In this document: positions 24,639 to 30,909 of the stretch, one piece after another
How positions within the stretch are numbered: position 1 is the first letter of the stretch
Layout of the letters: every line of letters starts with the position of its first letter
IMG/VR virus record: IMGVR_UViG_3300033148_010412
Coordinates: 1-41,264 of that record
Direction: 5' to 3' (one strand)
Source of the DNA: a virus
DNA length: 41,264 nt
Notes under the pieces: model-generated
Seen by the model: only the letters and a program-made list of their open reading frames with translations
Database searches by the model: none
What the model was told of the DNA's origin: nothing
Position numbers and translations under genes: made by a program

Positions 24639-25190
24639 TCATGCGGCGTATTTCCGCCGCACGTGATCCGTGAATCCCTCCAGGTGCTCCTGTATGACCA
24701 GCAGTGCATCTTGATCCTTGATCTGCTGGAGATAATTCACCAGCTCCTCCAGCGCATCCCGGACCTCCCGCAGCCGGTCCCGGGCCAACTCCCGCGTCCT
24801 GCGCGTCTTTTCGATGCCCAGGATCAGGTTGTCCACCCGCAACAAAAATTCCAGGTCTTCCCTGTCCGGGGTGGCTGCCCGTACCTTTTCCACCAGCTTC
24901 TCGCGGATGGTGGTGTAATCGGAGAGGATATGCTCCTCCAGGTCCTCGCACGCGGCCGCCAGGTCCATGCGCGCGGCCTGCGTCTTCGCCCGGCTCTCCT
25001 CCCATTGATAGCGGTGTATCCATCCCTTAGGGCGGCCCTTCCCGTCGGGCTGCCGGCTGGTCAGCGTGGCCGCCGAAAATGTCGGGTACCCCTCGATACG
25101 CATGCGCCGGGCGATCTCCTCCGCGTCCAGGCCCTGGAGATACAGACCGTACGCCGTCTCAATGGCCTCGCGCTCATATCTTTTCGGCAC
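24639..25190 (-). CDS. Probable terminase small subunit
   Basis: A 183-residue protein directly upstream of the terminase large subunit. Residues 1-30 hold a helix-turn-helix-like segment (YEREAIETAYGLYLQGLDAEEIARRMRIEG), then WIHRYQWEESRAK, as in DNA-recognition domains of small terminases, and a long coiled coil follows (about 55-160). GTG 25190 is used, as a TGGAG stands 8 bases upstream; a longer frame from 25232 lacks an SD. The small subunit binds phage DNA and brings it to the large subunit. For transposable phages this step starts at the genome's left end. Confidence 0.65.
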   Translation of the reverse strand: MPKRYEREAIETAYGLYLQGLDAEEIARRMRIEGYPTFSAATLTSRQPDGKGRPKGWIHRYQWEESRAKTQAARMDLAAACEDLEEHILSDYTTIREKLVEKVRAATPDREDLEFLLRVDNLILGIEKTRRTRELARDRLREVRDALEELVNYLQQIKDQDALLVIQEHLEGFTDHVRRKYAA

Positions 25191-25296
25191 AGCGACGCTC
25201 CAGGTTCTTGGCCGCCTGTATGGCCAGGGCATCGATGAAAGCGCGGTATGCCCGGCGGTACTTTCTCCTGATCCACCAGCGTTTAATCCACGTCAC
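25174..25296 (-). CDS. Small very basic protein (40 aa)
   Basis: The GTG start at 25296 has AGGAGG six bases upstream and overlaps the preceding stop (GTGA). The product (MTWIKRWWIRRKYRRAYRAF IDALAIQ..., about 11 Arg/Lys in 40 residues) has an N-terminal basic-aromatic helix, and its stop lies inside the start of the terminase small subunit. This tight coupling on both sides supports a real gene. It may be part of the lysis cassette or a DNA-binding helper; there is no family match. Confidence 0.5.
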   Translation of the reverse strand: MTWIKRWWIRRKYRRAYRAFIDALAIQAAKNLERRCAEKI

Positions 25297-25484
25297 GATT
25301 CCCTCCTGATCCAGGGTAAGAGTATCTCCAGAAACTTCTCCAGCCGGCCGTGCAGCAGTTGGTTTTCTCGATAGAGACGCCGTATCGCATAGAGCAGCAG
25401 GATATTAAACATCAGGCTCAGCACCAGGGCCGCGGTGCTTGAGCCTGCCACGCGCTCGGCCAGGCTGATGATCCCGGAGTCCAC
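25293..25484 (-). CDS. Small membrane protein with coiled coil (DUF2730/Rz-like)
   Basis: A 63-residue protein with a hydrophobic helix at about 18-35 (TAALVLSLMFNILLLYAI) and a charged helix behind it (RRLYRENQLLHGRLEKFLEILLP). This type of N-anchored coiled coil is found at this place in Mu-like phages (gp25 region, DUF2730) and among spanin-like proteins. Start is a GTG just two bases after the upstream stop. A role in lysis is inferred. Confidence 0.5.
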   Translation of the reverse strand: MDSGIISLAERVAGSSTAALVLSLMFNILLLYAIRRLYRENQLLHGRLEKFLEILLPWIRRES

Positions 25485-25485
25485 C

Positions 25486-25788
25486 TCAATCCCGGAAGTG
25501 CTGGAGGGCTTCCTTGTCGCCTTCCAGCTTCAACTTCTTTGATTCGACAAACAACCTGATGGCGCGGCCAAAGCTGTCCTCCACCGGATCACCCGGCTCC
25601 ATGCGCGCATTGCCCGATTTTATCTGCCGCTCCAGGTCCGCCAGCTCCATGAAGAGCACGGCCAACAGGTCCTTGATCCGCTGCTCGCTCTTGCATAAAT
25701 CGGTGAAATGCTCCTTGCTGAGTTCATCCTTCACCGCCAGGAGCACCGCCTTGAACTGCCGGATCTTCTCGTAGGTAAAAACGGGCAT
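25486..25788 (-). CDS. Helical hypothetical protein of the lysis-terminase interval
   Basis: A 100-residue protein, almost all helix with heptad-like spacing (IRQFKAVLLAVKDELSKEHFTDLCKSEQRIKDLLAVLFMELADLERQIKSG). AGGAGTGATTC precedes its ATG and overlaps the stop of the gene upstream. It has no membrane segment or known motif. It may be a phage gp26-type protein; that is inferred from place only. Confidence 0.55.
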   Translation of the reverse strand: MPVFTYEKIRQFKAVLLAVKDELSKEHFTDLCKSEQRIKDLLAVLFMELADLERQIKSGNARMEPGDPVEDSFGRAIRLFVESKKLKLEGDKEALQHFRD

Positions 25789-25791
25789 GAA

Positions 25792-26025
25792 TCACTCCTT
25801 GCTCAGCAGGTGCGCCATTTCAATGGCCGTGCGCTTGTCTGCAGTGGACACGCTCTCGCCGGTGATATCCAGCAGATTGCCCAGCAACTCCAGCGCCTTC
25901 TGCATCTTCTCCTCGCCGCTGAGATCCTTCCACTCCTCGGCCACCCGCTTGACTATGGGGATGGCCTTGAGAATCAGCGGAATGAGCTTGAACAGAATGT
26001 TCATCACGAAAATAAAGTTTCCCAT
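25792..26025 (-). CDS. Small membrane protein, possible holin
   Basis: The ATG at 26025 (MGNFIFVMNILFKLIPLIL...) follows AGGAGG with five bases spacing and is preferred to the longer frame from 26073. Residues 3-25 are a hydrophobic helix; the rest is a charged helix (RVAEEWKDLSGEEKMQKALELLGNLLD). Directly downstream of a transglycosylase lacking a signal peptide, a membrane protein of 77 residues is a good holin candidate, but no holin family signature is seen. Confidence 0.45.
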   Translation of the reverse strand: MGNFIFVMNILFKLIPLILKAIPIVKRVAEEWKDLSGEEKMQKALELLGNLLDITGESVSTADKRTAIEMAHLLSKE

Positions 26026-26063
26026 GAGTTCCTCCTGTAGGGGTTGTTCGCGAATCGCCCGTA

Positions 26064-26645
26064 CTACGGGCATGGCGTGTTATGACCAGGATGGCCATGC
26101 TGCGCATAAATGCCGGAGTAAATTCTCAACGCCCTGGCTTCCCCCCATGCCTTCACAACCTTATCCACGTATGCGATCACCTGATCCGCATAAGGCCGTT
26201 TGCCTCTCACGACGCATTCATCATGACGCAAGTATTTCTTAGTAATGTCCCAGACGTCGGATTTATTTCCATGCCGTATCTCAGAGAGCCGCAGCGCCAA
26301 TTGTACGTATACCGGACCGCAGTTGTAGCAGGCCAGCGCGAACTTCCAGCGCTCCGGCTTGTTCCTGAGGGTGGGGAACTTGTCGTACTGCCGCCGCAGA
26401 TAGTAGGCGCCGCATCGCACGTTATGCGCCGGGTTCCAGATGTCCGGCGCATCAATCCTCAGCTTCTGCGCCATCGACACGAAGGTTTCCGGAATCAATT
26501 GCATCAGCCCCGCCGCGCCGCAATGAGATTGCACATCCGCTCTCCAGCCCGATTCCACCTGGATCATCGCGTGGACAAGGCACGGGTCCATATCGAACTC
26601 GTCGGCGGCCTGGGCGATGATAGTTTTATAAAGCTTGTTGTACAT
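26064..26645 (-). CDS. Endolysin: lytic transglycosylase (SLT domain)
   Basis: The enzyme cleaves the glycan strands of peptidoglycan for host lysis. It has all SLT (Slt70-type) marks: catalytic Glu in MIQVESGW (residue 31), GAAGLMQLIP (44-52), NPAHNVRCGAYYLRRQYDKF, and ACYNCGPV. The 193 residues lack a signal peptide, so release needs a holin or pore. ATG 26645 is preferred because GCAGGG lies just before it; a GTG at 26657 is also in frame. It is the first gene of the leftward late operon. The C-terminal 60 residues contain extra Cys and His and are not part of the core. Confidence 0.85.
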   Translation of the reverse strand: MYNKLYKTIIAQAADEFDMDPCLVHAMIQVESGWRADVQSHCGAAGLMQLIPETFVSMAQKLRIDAPDIWNPAHNVRCGAYYLRRQYDKFPTLRNKPERWKFALACYNCGPVYVQLALRLSEIRHGNKSDVWDITKKYLRHDECVVRGKRPYADQVIAYVDKVVKAWGEARALRIYSGIYAQHGHPGHNTPCP

Positions 26646-26845
26646 TTTCCCTGCCACGTTGCCGGGACGGGATTCCCGCCCCGGCGGCCTGTGGCGGCCA
26701 CTAACCCATTTGCACGGGTTTTGTTCGAAGAGATAAGGTCAAGGGTTGATTTATCCGGTGATCCCGTCTGCCACTGTTAATCTCGCTTAACCCCTTTCAT
26801 CTCCCTCGCGAGCAGTAGCAGACGGGACGGGATTAAAATTAAATT

Positions 26846-26868
26846 GGCCCCGGCCCGCTGCCGGGGCC
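26846..26868. promoter_or_regulatory. GC-rich hairpin
   Basis: GGCCCCGG at 26846-26853 pairs perfectly with CCGGGGCC at 26861-26868 around a 7-base loop. It has no T run, so it is not a standard terminator on either strand; it stands just before a strong SD. Confidence 0.6.
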
Positions 26869-26874
26869 TGCAAC

Positions 26875-26916
26875 ATGGAGGTGAAAATGAAACGTTATTG
26901 CTATATTAACCGTTAA
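26875..26916 (+). CDS. Possible leader peptide or truncated gene start
   Basis: ATGGAGGTGAAAATG contains a near-perfect SD in front of a second ATG at 26887. The frame gives MKRYCYINR (or MEVKMKRYCYINR) and stops. A strong translation start with so short a frame suggests either a leader peptide or the remains of a gene lost by deletion. Confidence 0.25.
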   Translation: MEVKMKRYCYINR

Positions 26917-27009
26917 AATCAGGGCTGTGGGCACACCTGTCATCTCCTGTCAACAAAAAATAATTTTTTTTGAAAAAAATGCATTTCTAAAAAAAAAGTG
27001 AAAAAAGAC

Positions 27010-27039
27010 TTGACAAACGGTAATTACCAGTATATACTG
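27010..27039 (+). promoter_or_regulatory. Strong sigma-70 promoter with palindromic operator
   Basis: TTGACA (27010-27015) and TATACT (27033-27038) are separated by exactly 17 bases. Two palindromes lie over it: GGTAATTACC at 27019-27028 and CAGTATATACTG at 27028-27039, which covers the -10. They are natural targets for the ribbon-helix-helix protein encoded by the first gene, implying autorepression. Confidence 0.75.
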
Positions 27040-27066
27040 TAAGCAAGATAATGAGAGGGAGTAAAA

Positions 27067-27255
27067 ATGAAAAAATTAGTACAGATCAAAAATATGGACG
27101 CAAAGGTATGGTTGGCTTTTGCGACTGCGGCAAAAAGTTTAAAAAGAGAGCAAGCCGATTATTTGGCTGAAATAATGCTTGCGCAGGAGCCGATCAGAAA
27201 GCAGTATGAATTTCTCACTGAAATAGAGAGGCAAGAGGCTAAAAAGAAAAAATAA
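27067..27255 (+). CDS. Ribbon-helix-helix-like small regulator
   Basis: A 62-residue basic protein. VQIKNMDAKVWLAFATAAKSLKREQADYLAEIM has the layout of the Arc/CopG fold: a polar beta strand (KLVQIKN), helix A (AKVWLAFATAAKSL) and helix B (REQADYLAEIML). Such dimers bind palindromic operators. The gene follows a strong promoter whose -10 lies within a perfect 12-bp palindrome, so it most likely represses its own operon. GGGAG lies five bases before the ATG. The second gene encodes an acidic protein. The fold is assigned by pattern and is likely, not certain. Confidence 0.6.
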   Translation: MKKLVQIKNMDAKVWLAFATAAKSLKREQADYLAEIMLAQEPIRKQYEFLTEIERQEAKKKK

Positions 27256-27315
27256 TTTGCAAGTATGGCCGGGATGGCGACCTGGCTGAAATTAAATAAC
27301 GAAAGGAGAAAAACG

Positions 27316-27903
27316 ATGAGATATTATCCAATTAGTAGAGATCAAGCGGCCCGCATCAATTACGATGAAATGGTCCGCCAATGTGGCCACGATGCAGCCG
27401 AAAGTCTTGATTTTACTTACCTCTATTTCGAGATAGATAAAGAAGAAATGGAGGAAATGGCAAAAGCTTCTTGGCCAGCGCTAACAAAGATCGAAGAGCA
27501 TGAATGGCCGAGAGAATGGGGAGAATTCCCTGTTGATAAAAATCTTTTCATCTGTGAGGAAGGCGGATTTGTCGTTGACGATAAAGAAGAAGCTGAGGCT
27601 CGGTGGAAATCTGCCTGGCTTGAAGGTTTCACCAGCGAAAGGGCAGAAAAAATCACGCGGGAAATGCTCAAAAATGCGGGAGAAGACATGGAAAAGACAG
27701 AATCCCGTCAATGGGCACATTTAACTGTCCTTCCCCACACGGGACATGCTGACGAGCATTTTATAGAAGGCTGTCGTCTTGACGACGAAAAATGGGTATG
27801 GCGTTTAAATACACCGATGGGCGACAGTGAATGGCAGATAGGATGTGAAGAAGACATTCTGATTTCAGTCGAAGAAAATTGCCGCAACTGGCATCTCGAA
27901 TAA
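27316..27903 (+). CDS. Very acidic hypothetical protein (195 aa)
   Basis: ATG 27316 is selected because AAAGGAG precedes it by seven bases; a longer frame from 27265 lacks an SD. The protein has about twice as many Asp/Glu as Lys/Arg (roughly 46 to 22) and many Trp residues (SWPAL, EWPREWGEF, KWVWRLN, SEWQIG, NWHLE). There is no signal peptide. It is the second gene of an operon starting with a small DNA-binding protein, and is AT-rich relative to the phage core. Its size and charge resemble phage inhibitors that mimic DNA, including anti-restriction and anti-CRISPR proteins; this is speculation, no family is recognised. Confidence 0.6.
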   Translation: MRYYPISRDQAARINYDEMVRQCGHDAAESLDFTYLYFEIDKEEMEEMAKASWPALTKIEEHEWPREWGEFPVDKNLFICEEGGFVVDDKEEAEARWKSAWLEGFTSERAEKITREMLKNAGEDMEKTESRQWAHLTVLPHTGHADEHFIEGCRLDDEKWVWRLNTPMGDSEWQIGCEEDILISVEENCRNWHLE

Positions 27904-27910
27904 ATAAAAA

Positions 27911-27972
27911 GCCGGGGGTGTCGGGCAGGAGAAAGCCCCCGCGGTGGCGAACCGCGGTCCCCGGCTTTTTTT
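27911..27972 (+). terminator. Rho-independent terminator after the acidic protein gene
   Basis: GCCGGGG (27911-27917) pairs with CCCCGGC (27959-27965), followed by T7. The interior folds further, with CCGCGG on both sides of a 7-base loop and a GGGC/GCCC arm. A preceding A5 allows partial function in the opposite direction. Confidence 0.8.
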
Positions 27973-27977
27973 ATTTT

Positions 27978-28010
27978 AGCACTTGACATTTAAAACTCAA
28001 GTGCTATTCT
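27978..28010 (+). promoter_or_regulatory. Promoter of the candidate RNA with operator-like inverted repeat
   Basis: TTGACA at 27983-27988 and TATTCT at 28005-28010 are 16 bases apart. The perfect 9-bp inverted repeat AGCACTTGA-N10-TCAAGTGCT (27978-27986 and 27997-28005) covers the -35 and reaches the -10, so a dimeric repressor bound here would block polymerase. No gene starts downstream before the terminator at 28160. Confidence 0.7.
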
Positions 28011-28016
28011 CATTAT

Positions 28017-28183
28017 CAGCCCTATCCTGCCCAACCCCTCCGGGCGCCGCCGGTCCCCGGGGGAGAAAAGAGGGTCGCCCGACACGCTGAAATCGTGTCT
28101 GATCGCCACGCATGCCGGCGGCGTTCGGGAGAGGATAGGGCGACCGGCACAAAAAAAAGAGCGGCCTCCTGGCCGCTTTTTTT
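28017..28183 (+). ncRNA. Candidate structured RNA, about 167 nt
   Basis: The predicted start (7-8 bases after the -10) falls at the first strand of a closing stem: GCCCTATCC (28019-28027) with GGATAGGGC (28133-28141). Nested inside are CGCCGCCGG (28045-28053) with CCGGCGGCG (28115-28123), and the hairpin GACACG (28081-28086)/CGTGTC (28094-28099). Alternative pairing of GTCGCCC (28074-28080) with GGGCGAC (28138-28144) could compete with the closing stem, giving a possible switch. The RNA ends with a strong terminator hairpin. No good open frame is contained. It lies between the end of the early operon and the plus-strand island. No known RNA family was recognised; a 6S-like rod shape is superficially similar. 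Confidence 0.65.
28151..28183. terminator. Bidirectional terminator between candidate RNA and early operon
   Basis: A8 (28151-28158), AGCGGCC (28160-28166), TCCT loop, GGCCGCT (28171-28177) and T7 form a symmetrical terminator. It ends the plus-strand RNA and can also stop the leftward early operon, whose last gene ends at 28209. Confidence 0.85.
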
Positions 28184-28208
28184 CTCTGCGGTCTCCATAA
28201 TTATTCCT

Positions 28209-28403
28209 TCATTCCTCCAATCCCTGGAATTCGGCCCGCTCCAGGAGCTCCTTCAATGATTGGGGCGTGGTGCCCACACATCGCTCTGAGATCTTGAGCT
28301 TCAACAGCCGGCCGTCGTCCAGCATGCGGTGCACAGTGCGCTTGCTCACTCCCAGCGCTTTGGCAATCTCCCCGGGCCGTATCATCTTGCGCTCCATGCT
28401 CAT
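28209..28403 (-). CDS. Excisionase/MerR-type helix-turn-helix protein
   Basis: A 64-residue protein containing IRPGEIAKALGVSKRTVHRMLDDGRLLKLKIS, the helix-turn-helix pattern of the excisionase-like HTH_17 group. The first ATG is too close to the AGAGG motif, so translation may begin two codons later at 28397. It is the last gene of the early operon, just upstream of the terminator. In Mu this region encodes activators for middle and late transcription, so a regulatory role for the lysis-head operon is plausible. The protein itself is only DNA-binding in type. Confidence 0.65.
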   Translation of the reverse strand: MSMERKMIRPGEIAKALGVSKRTVHRMLDDGRLLKLKISERCVGTTPQSLKELLERAEFQGLEE

Positions 28404-28406
28404 CCT

Positions 28407-28462
28407 CTTTCACCTTTTACCTTGATCCTTTTACCTTGTACCTTTTCCTTTCTCCTTTCACC
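28407..28462. repeat. Heptamer repeat array
   Basis: Units TCACCTT, TTACCTT, GATCCTT and TGTACCTT occupy the space between two early genes and end in the stop codon region of the DUF1018-like gene. Confidence 0.8.
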
Positions 28463-28892
28463 TTAATCTTTTAATAACCTCCAGCGCTTCTCGCCGTCTC
28501 AGGTGCCGGGTGGAATCGGTCCGGTGCCCGGTCACCTCCCGCACGATATCCCGTAGGATCATCTCCCCTGGCCCTTTCCGCGCCAGGGTCCATATCTTCT
28601 GCAGCAGCTTGGGCGGCGTCTTGAGCCCGACCCGATCCCTGCGGCCGACCTTGTGCTCCAGCGCGGTGATCACCCTGTTATAGTCCTGGGCCGTCGCGGG
28701 CCTGTCCTTTCCGATGGCCTGGCGGCAAAAGCCACGCAGCCAGGCATCTGGATCCCCGGGCTTTATTTTTTTCACCACCCGCTGCACCAGGTCCCGGTAG
28801 TAATCCCGCTGTTTGGCTGATGGCAGCCGCGGCGGCCATTCGCAGCGGGGAGGCCTCCGTGGTATGTCGTAAATGTCAATGTCGGGTTTCAT
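28458..28892 (-). CDS. DUF1018-like early protein (Mu gp16-like)
   Basis: A 144-residue basic protein. LPSAKQRDYYRDLVQRVVKKI, WLRGFCRQAIGKDRPATAQDYNRVITALEHKVGR near 50-85, and the C-terminal helix set resemble DUF1018/gp16 proteins encoded in the early region of Mu-like phages. AGGTG lies before the ATG with suitable spacing. The exact function of the family is not known; DNA binding has been proposed from its charge. The assignment is moderate. Confidence 0.5.
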   Translation of the reverse strand: MKPDIDIYDIPRRPPRCEWPPRLPSAKQRDYYRDLVQRVVKKIKPGDPDAWLRGFCRQAIGKDRPATAQDYNRVITALEHKVGRRDRVGLKTPPKLLQKIWTLARKGPGEMILRDIVREVTGHRTDSTRHLRRREALEVIKRLR

Positions 28893-28897
28893 CTGTT

Positions 28898-28953
28898 ACA
28901 CCTGATCATGATAAGTGGATGGTATTCTTATAAAAAATTAATCATTCAGGTGT
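28898..28953. promoter_or_regulatory. Inverted repeat between two early genes
   Basis: ACACCTGA (28898-28905) and TCAGGTGT (28946-28953) are perfect inverted copies in an AT-rich gap. They could be an operator or a weak attenuator inside the early operon. Confidence 0.35.
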
Positions 28954-28955
28954 CA

Positions 28956-29537
28956 TCATTCAAGCATCCTCATCAAGTTCTGCACCGTCCCCTTGATCTG
29001 CTCCATCTTCCCCCTGGGCATGAACATTGCTCCATAGTTTGCCTGCAGCAGGTTTCTTGTATCCGCGTCAAGTGGATCGCTGAGAAACTTGGTGATCACA
29101 TCGTAGCGCGCGGGGATCTTTCCCGCCTCCGGGTCCTCCTCCCGCCGCTTTTCCTCCGTTCGCACCAGGTCCAGGGTGAGCTGTCCGGTCACTTCCACCA
29201 GGGACACCTTCTTAAGCTTGGCCTCCCTGGCCAGCAGGGCCAGCGCCCGCGACCGCAGCATCCGGGCGCACGCCTCCAGGTCCTCCTTCTCCTTGACCAG
29301 GAAGTAGCCGCTGGAGGTGCTCATCACCGGCAGCCCCTCCAGGTGGATCAAATTTGATATCTCATCGCGCACGTCCCTGCCGATGCCGTCGTAGACCTCT
29401 ATCTTGCTCACTTCTCTCTCCAGCACCTCGCCCATGATCTCCCGCAGGGTGATGGCCTTGTCCACGCCCACGTGCTCCGCCAGAACTTCCCGGAGTCTCC
29501 TGCGAATAAAATCCCGCGCCGGTTCTTTTGTCTTCAT
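28956..29537 (-). CDS. Hypothetical early protein with winged-helix-like N-terminus
   Basis: A 193-residue protein. Residues about 1-95 (RDFIRRRLREVLAEHVGVDKAITLREIMGEVL ... DEISNLIHLEGLPVMSTSSGYFLVKEKEDLE) have helices followed by a hairpin wing GYFLVK, as in winged-helix DNA-binding domains. The C-terminal half is helical and ends in KGTVQNLMRMLE. Its ATG overlaps the stop of the upstream zinc-motif gene by four bases. It probably binds DNA; no specific family was recognised. Confidence 0.55.
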   Translation of the reverse strand: MKTKEPARDFIRRRLREVLAEHVGVDKAITLREIMGEVLEREVSKIEVYDGIGRDVRDEISNLIHLEGLPVMSTSSGYFLVKEKEDLEACARMLRSRALALLAREAKLKKVSLVEVTGQLTLDLVRTEEKRREEDPEAGKIPARYDVITKFLSDPLDADTRNLLQANYGAMFMPRGKMEQIKGTVQNLMRMLE

Positions 29538-30112
29538 TGTTTCACCCCCATAATATTTATGATGATCTCCCGGGCCGTCTCCTGTAATATCCGGGAGCTG
29601 AAGGTAGTCTCCGAAAAGCCGTCTTCGGCCACTCTGGTGATGAGCAGATGATAACCGTTGTCCCCGGCTGTGCCGGGCTGAGCGATGGATGGGGATTCAA
29701 GGTGCGGTCCCCCGTTGCTTTTTCCGCCGCGCTGTTTTTTGATCGCGGCGATATAGTGATACACACATAACTGTCTGCCTGCGAAATCTCTTTTGGCAGG
29801 CCGCCTGCATTCATCATATTCGCACACGATCTGATTTCCCGTTGCAACACGGGTATTGAGCGCCCCGATATAGTGCCATTGACATAACCGCCTGCCGTCT
29901 ATCTCGCATGTGCCCTGCCTTGTACAGCCGGCACGCTCGCATTGTTTTTTCATCTCTTTCTCCTCCCCATGCGGCATAACCATGATGATATCCTCATCCG
30001 GCGCTTCATCCAGCGCCTTCTTATAATGCTCATCGCAATACGTATCCAGGTCCATGATGTGCGTGGCCGCTTTTATGCAGCCTTTAATGCTGCATTCCTG
30101 GATATCACTCAT
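29534..30112 (-). CDS. Protein with three identical-spacing zinc motifs (C-x4-C-x13-C-x2-H)
   Basis: A 192-residue protein with three tandem metal-binding motifs of exactly the same spacing: C7-C12-C26-H29, C58-C63-C77-H80 and C97-C102-C116-H119. Motifs two and three are also alike around the ligands (GRRLCQWHYIGAL and GRQLCVYHYIAAI). The last 70 residues are a separate domain (GYHLLITRVAEDGFSETTF) without motif. This looks like a small array of treble-clef-like zinc knuckles binding nucleic acid or protein. The gene overlaps the downstream frame by 4 bases. No family name is certain. Confidence 0.7.
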   Translation of the reverse strand: MSDIQECSIKGCIKAATHIMDLDTYCDEHYKKALDEAPDEDIIMVMPHGEEKEMKKQCERAGCTRQGTCEIDGRRLCQWHYIGALNTRVATGNQIVCEYDECRRPAKRDFAGRQLCVYHYIAAIKKQRGGKSNGGPHLESPSIAQPGTAGDNGYHLLITRVAEDGFSETTFSSRILQETAREIIINIMGVKQ

Positions 30113-30155
30113 GCTCCACCTCCTGCGCCGCGGCAGGGCTATTCCCGAATCGTCC

Positions 30156-30812
30156 CTACATTTCCTGTTCTTCCACCCACTGGTGAATCTTGTGCGGATC
30201 GACCCGGTGTTTGCGGCAGACCCGGGCCATGATTTCGGGCCTGCGGTTCCCGGCCTGGATAAGATTCAGAATCTCCCTGCCAGCCGCCTGGATGCGCGCC
30301 ATCTCATCCGGCGCCGCATCGATGGGCTTGAATGCCGGGACTGGAATATGGGCCGGCGCTTTCTCTTCTCCATACCGCCCCTTCTGTATAAGTCGCTCCT
30401 CTTTTTCCCTGCATTCCCTTTCCCGCCGATTCGCCATGATCTCCACGCCCTTTGACCGCATGACCGATTTCCAGTAATTGTGATTTTTCAGCCCATAAGC
30501 ATGCCGCTTTGAGAGTGCCTGCACCGCCATGTCCATGCACTCAAGTGCCGCGTGGCGATCTATGGAGTGCTTCCTGCCGTCATAGCTGTACCCCTCGTCC
30601 TGTAGAATCTTCCAAACCTCCCGCAGCAGCCGCAGCCGCTTCGAGAAGTTCATCTGAGCCCCCGGAGCGCGGCGGAAGAGATCCAGGTACGCGGTTACCC
30701 GCTGATAATCCTTCCCGAAAAAGGACCGGGCCTTCGCCAGCGCTGGCAAGTACCAGCCCGGGTCGTATGTAAAGCCGCATTTGGGGCATGTTGTGTTATT
30801 TGCTTTGTTCAC
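30156..30812 (-). CDS. Early hypothetical protein with N-terminal CxxC zinc knuckle
   Basis: A 218-residue basic protein. CPKCGFTYDPGW at residues 9-20 is half of a zinc ribbon, followed by helices with many Arg and Lys. The last 45 residues (NLIQAGNRRPEIMARVCRKHRVDPHKIHQWVEE) look like a helix-turn-helix. It lies directly downstream of the ATPase B gene, so it may take part in replication-transposition. It has no recognised family. Confidence 0.5.
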   Translation of the reverse strand: MNKANNTTCPKCGFTYDPGWYLPALAKARSFFGKDYQRVTAYLDLFRRAPGAQMNFSKRLRLLREVWKILQDEGYSYDGRKHSIDRHAALECMDMAVQALSKRHAYGLKNHNYWKSVMRSKGVEIMANRRERECREKEERLIQKGRYGEEKAPAHIPVPAFKPIDAAPDEMARIQAAGREILNLIQAGNRRPEIMARVCRKHRVDPHKIHQWVEEQEM

Positions 30813-30847
30813 CGGTCGGCCCCGTCCGCGGCCTCAACGCCGCTCAT

Positions 30848-30909
30848 ACCTTGTACCTTGATCCTTGTCCCTTGCACCTTGCACCTTGCACCTTGAACCT
30901 TTATCCTTA
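30848..30909. repeat. Heptamer repeat array
   Basis: Units TACCTTG, ATCCTTG, TCCCTTG, CACCTTG and AACCTTT lie between the B-type ATPase gene and the gene after it. Confidence 0.85.

Larger units (their letters stand above)
26658..27066. other. Divergent regulatory region between late operon and plus-strand island
   Basis: This stretch lies between the leftward late operon and a rightward operon. It contains a GC-rich inverted repeat at 26662-26685, a 9-bp inverted repeat CCCGTCTGC (26763-26771)/GCAGACGGG (26818-26826), a hairpin at 26846-26868, a 9-13-codon frame at 26875-26916 and a strong rightward promoter at 27010-27038. The leftward late promoter must be here but no clear match was found, which would agree with activator-dependent late transcription. 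Confidence 0.5.

Noticed and set aside
28017-28183. Calling the RNA a 6S RNA
   Set aside because: The rod-like shape and length are similar, but no conserved open-promoter-like central bubble could be recognised and the location is within a phage.
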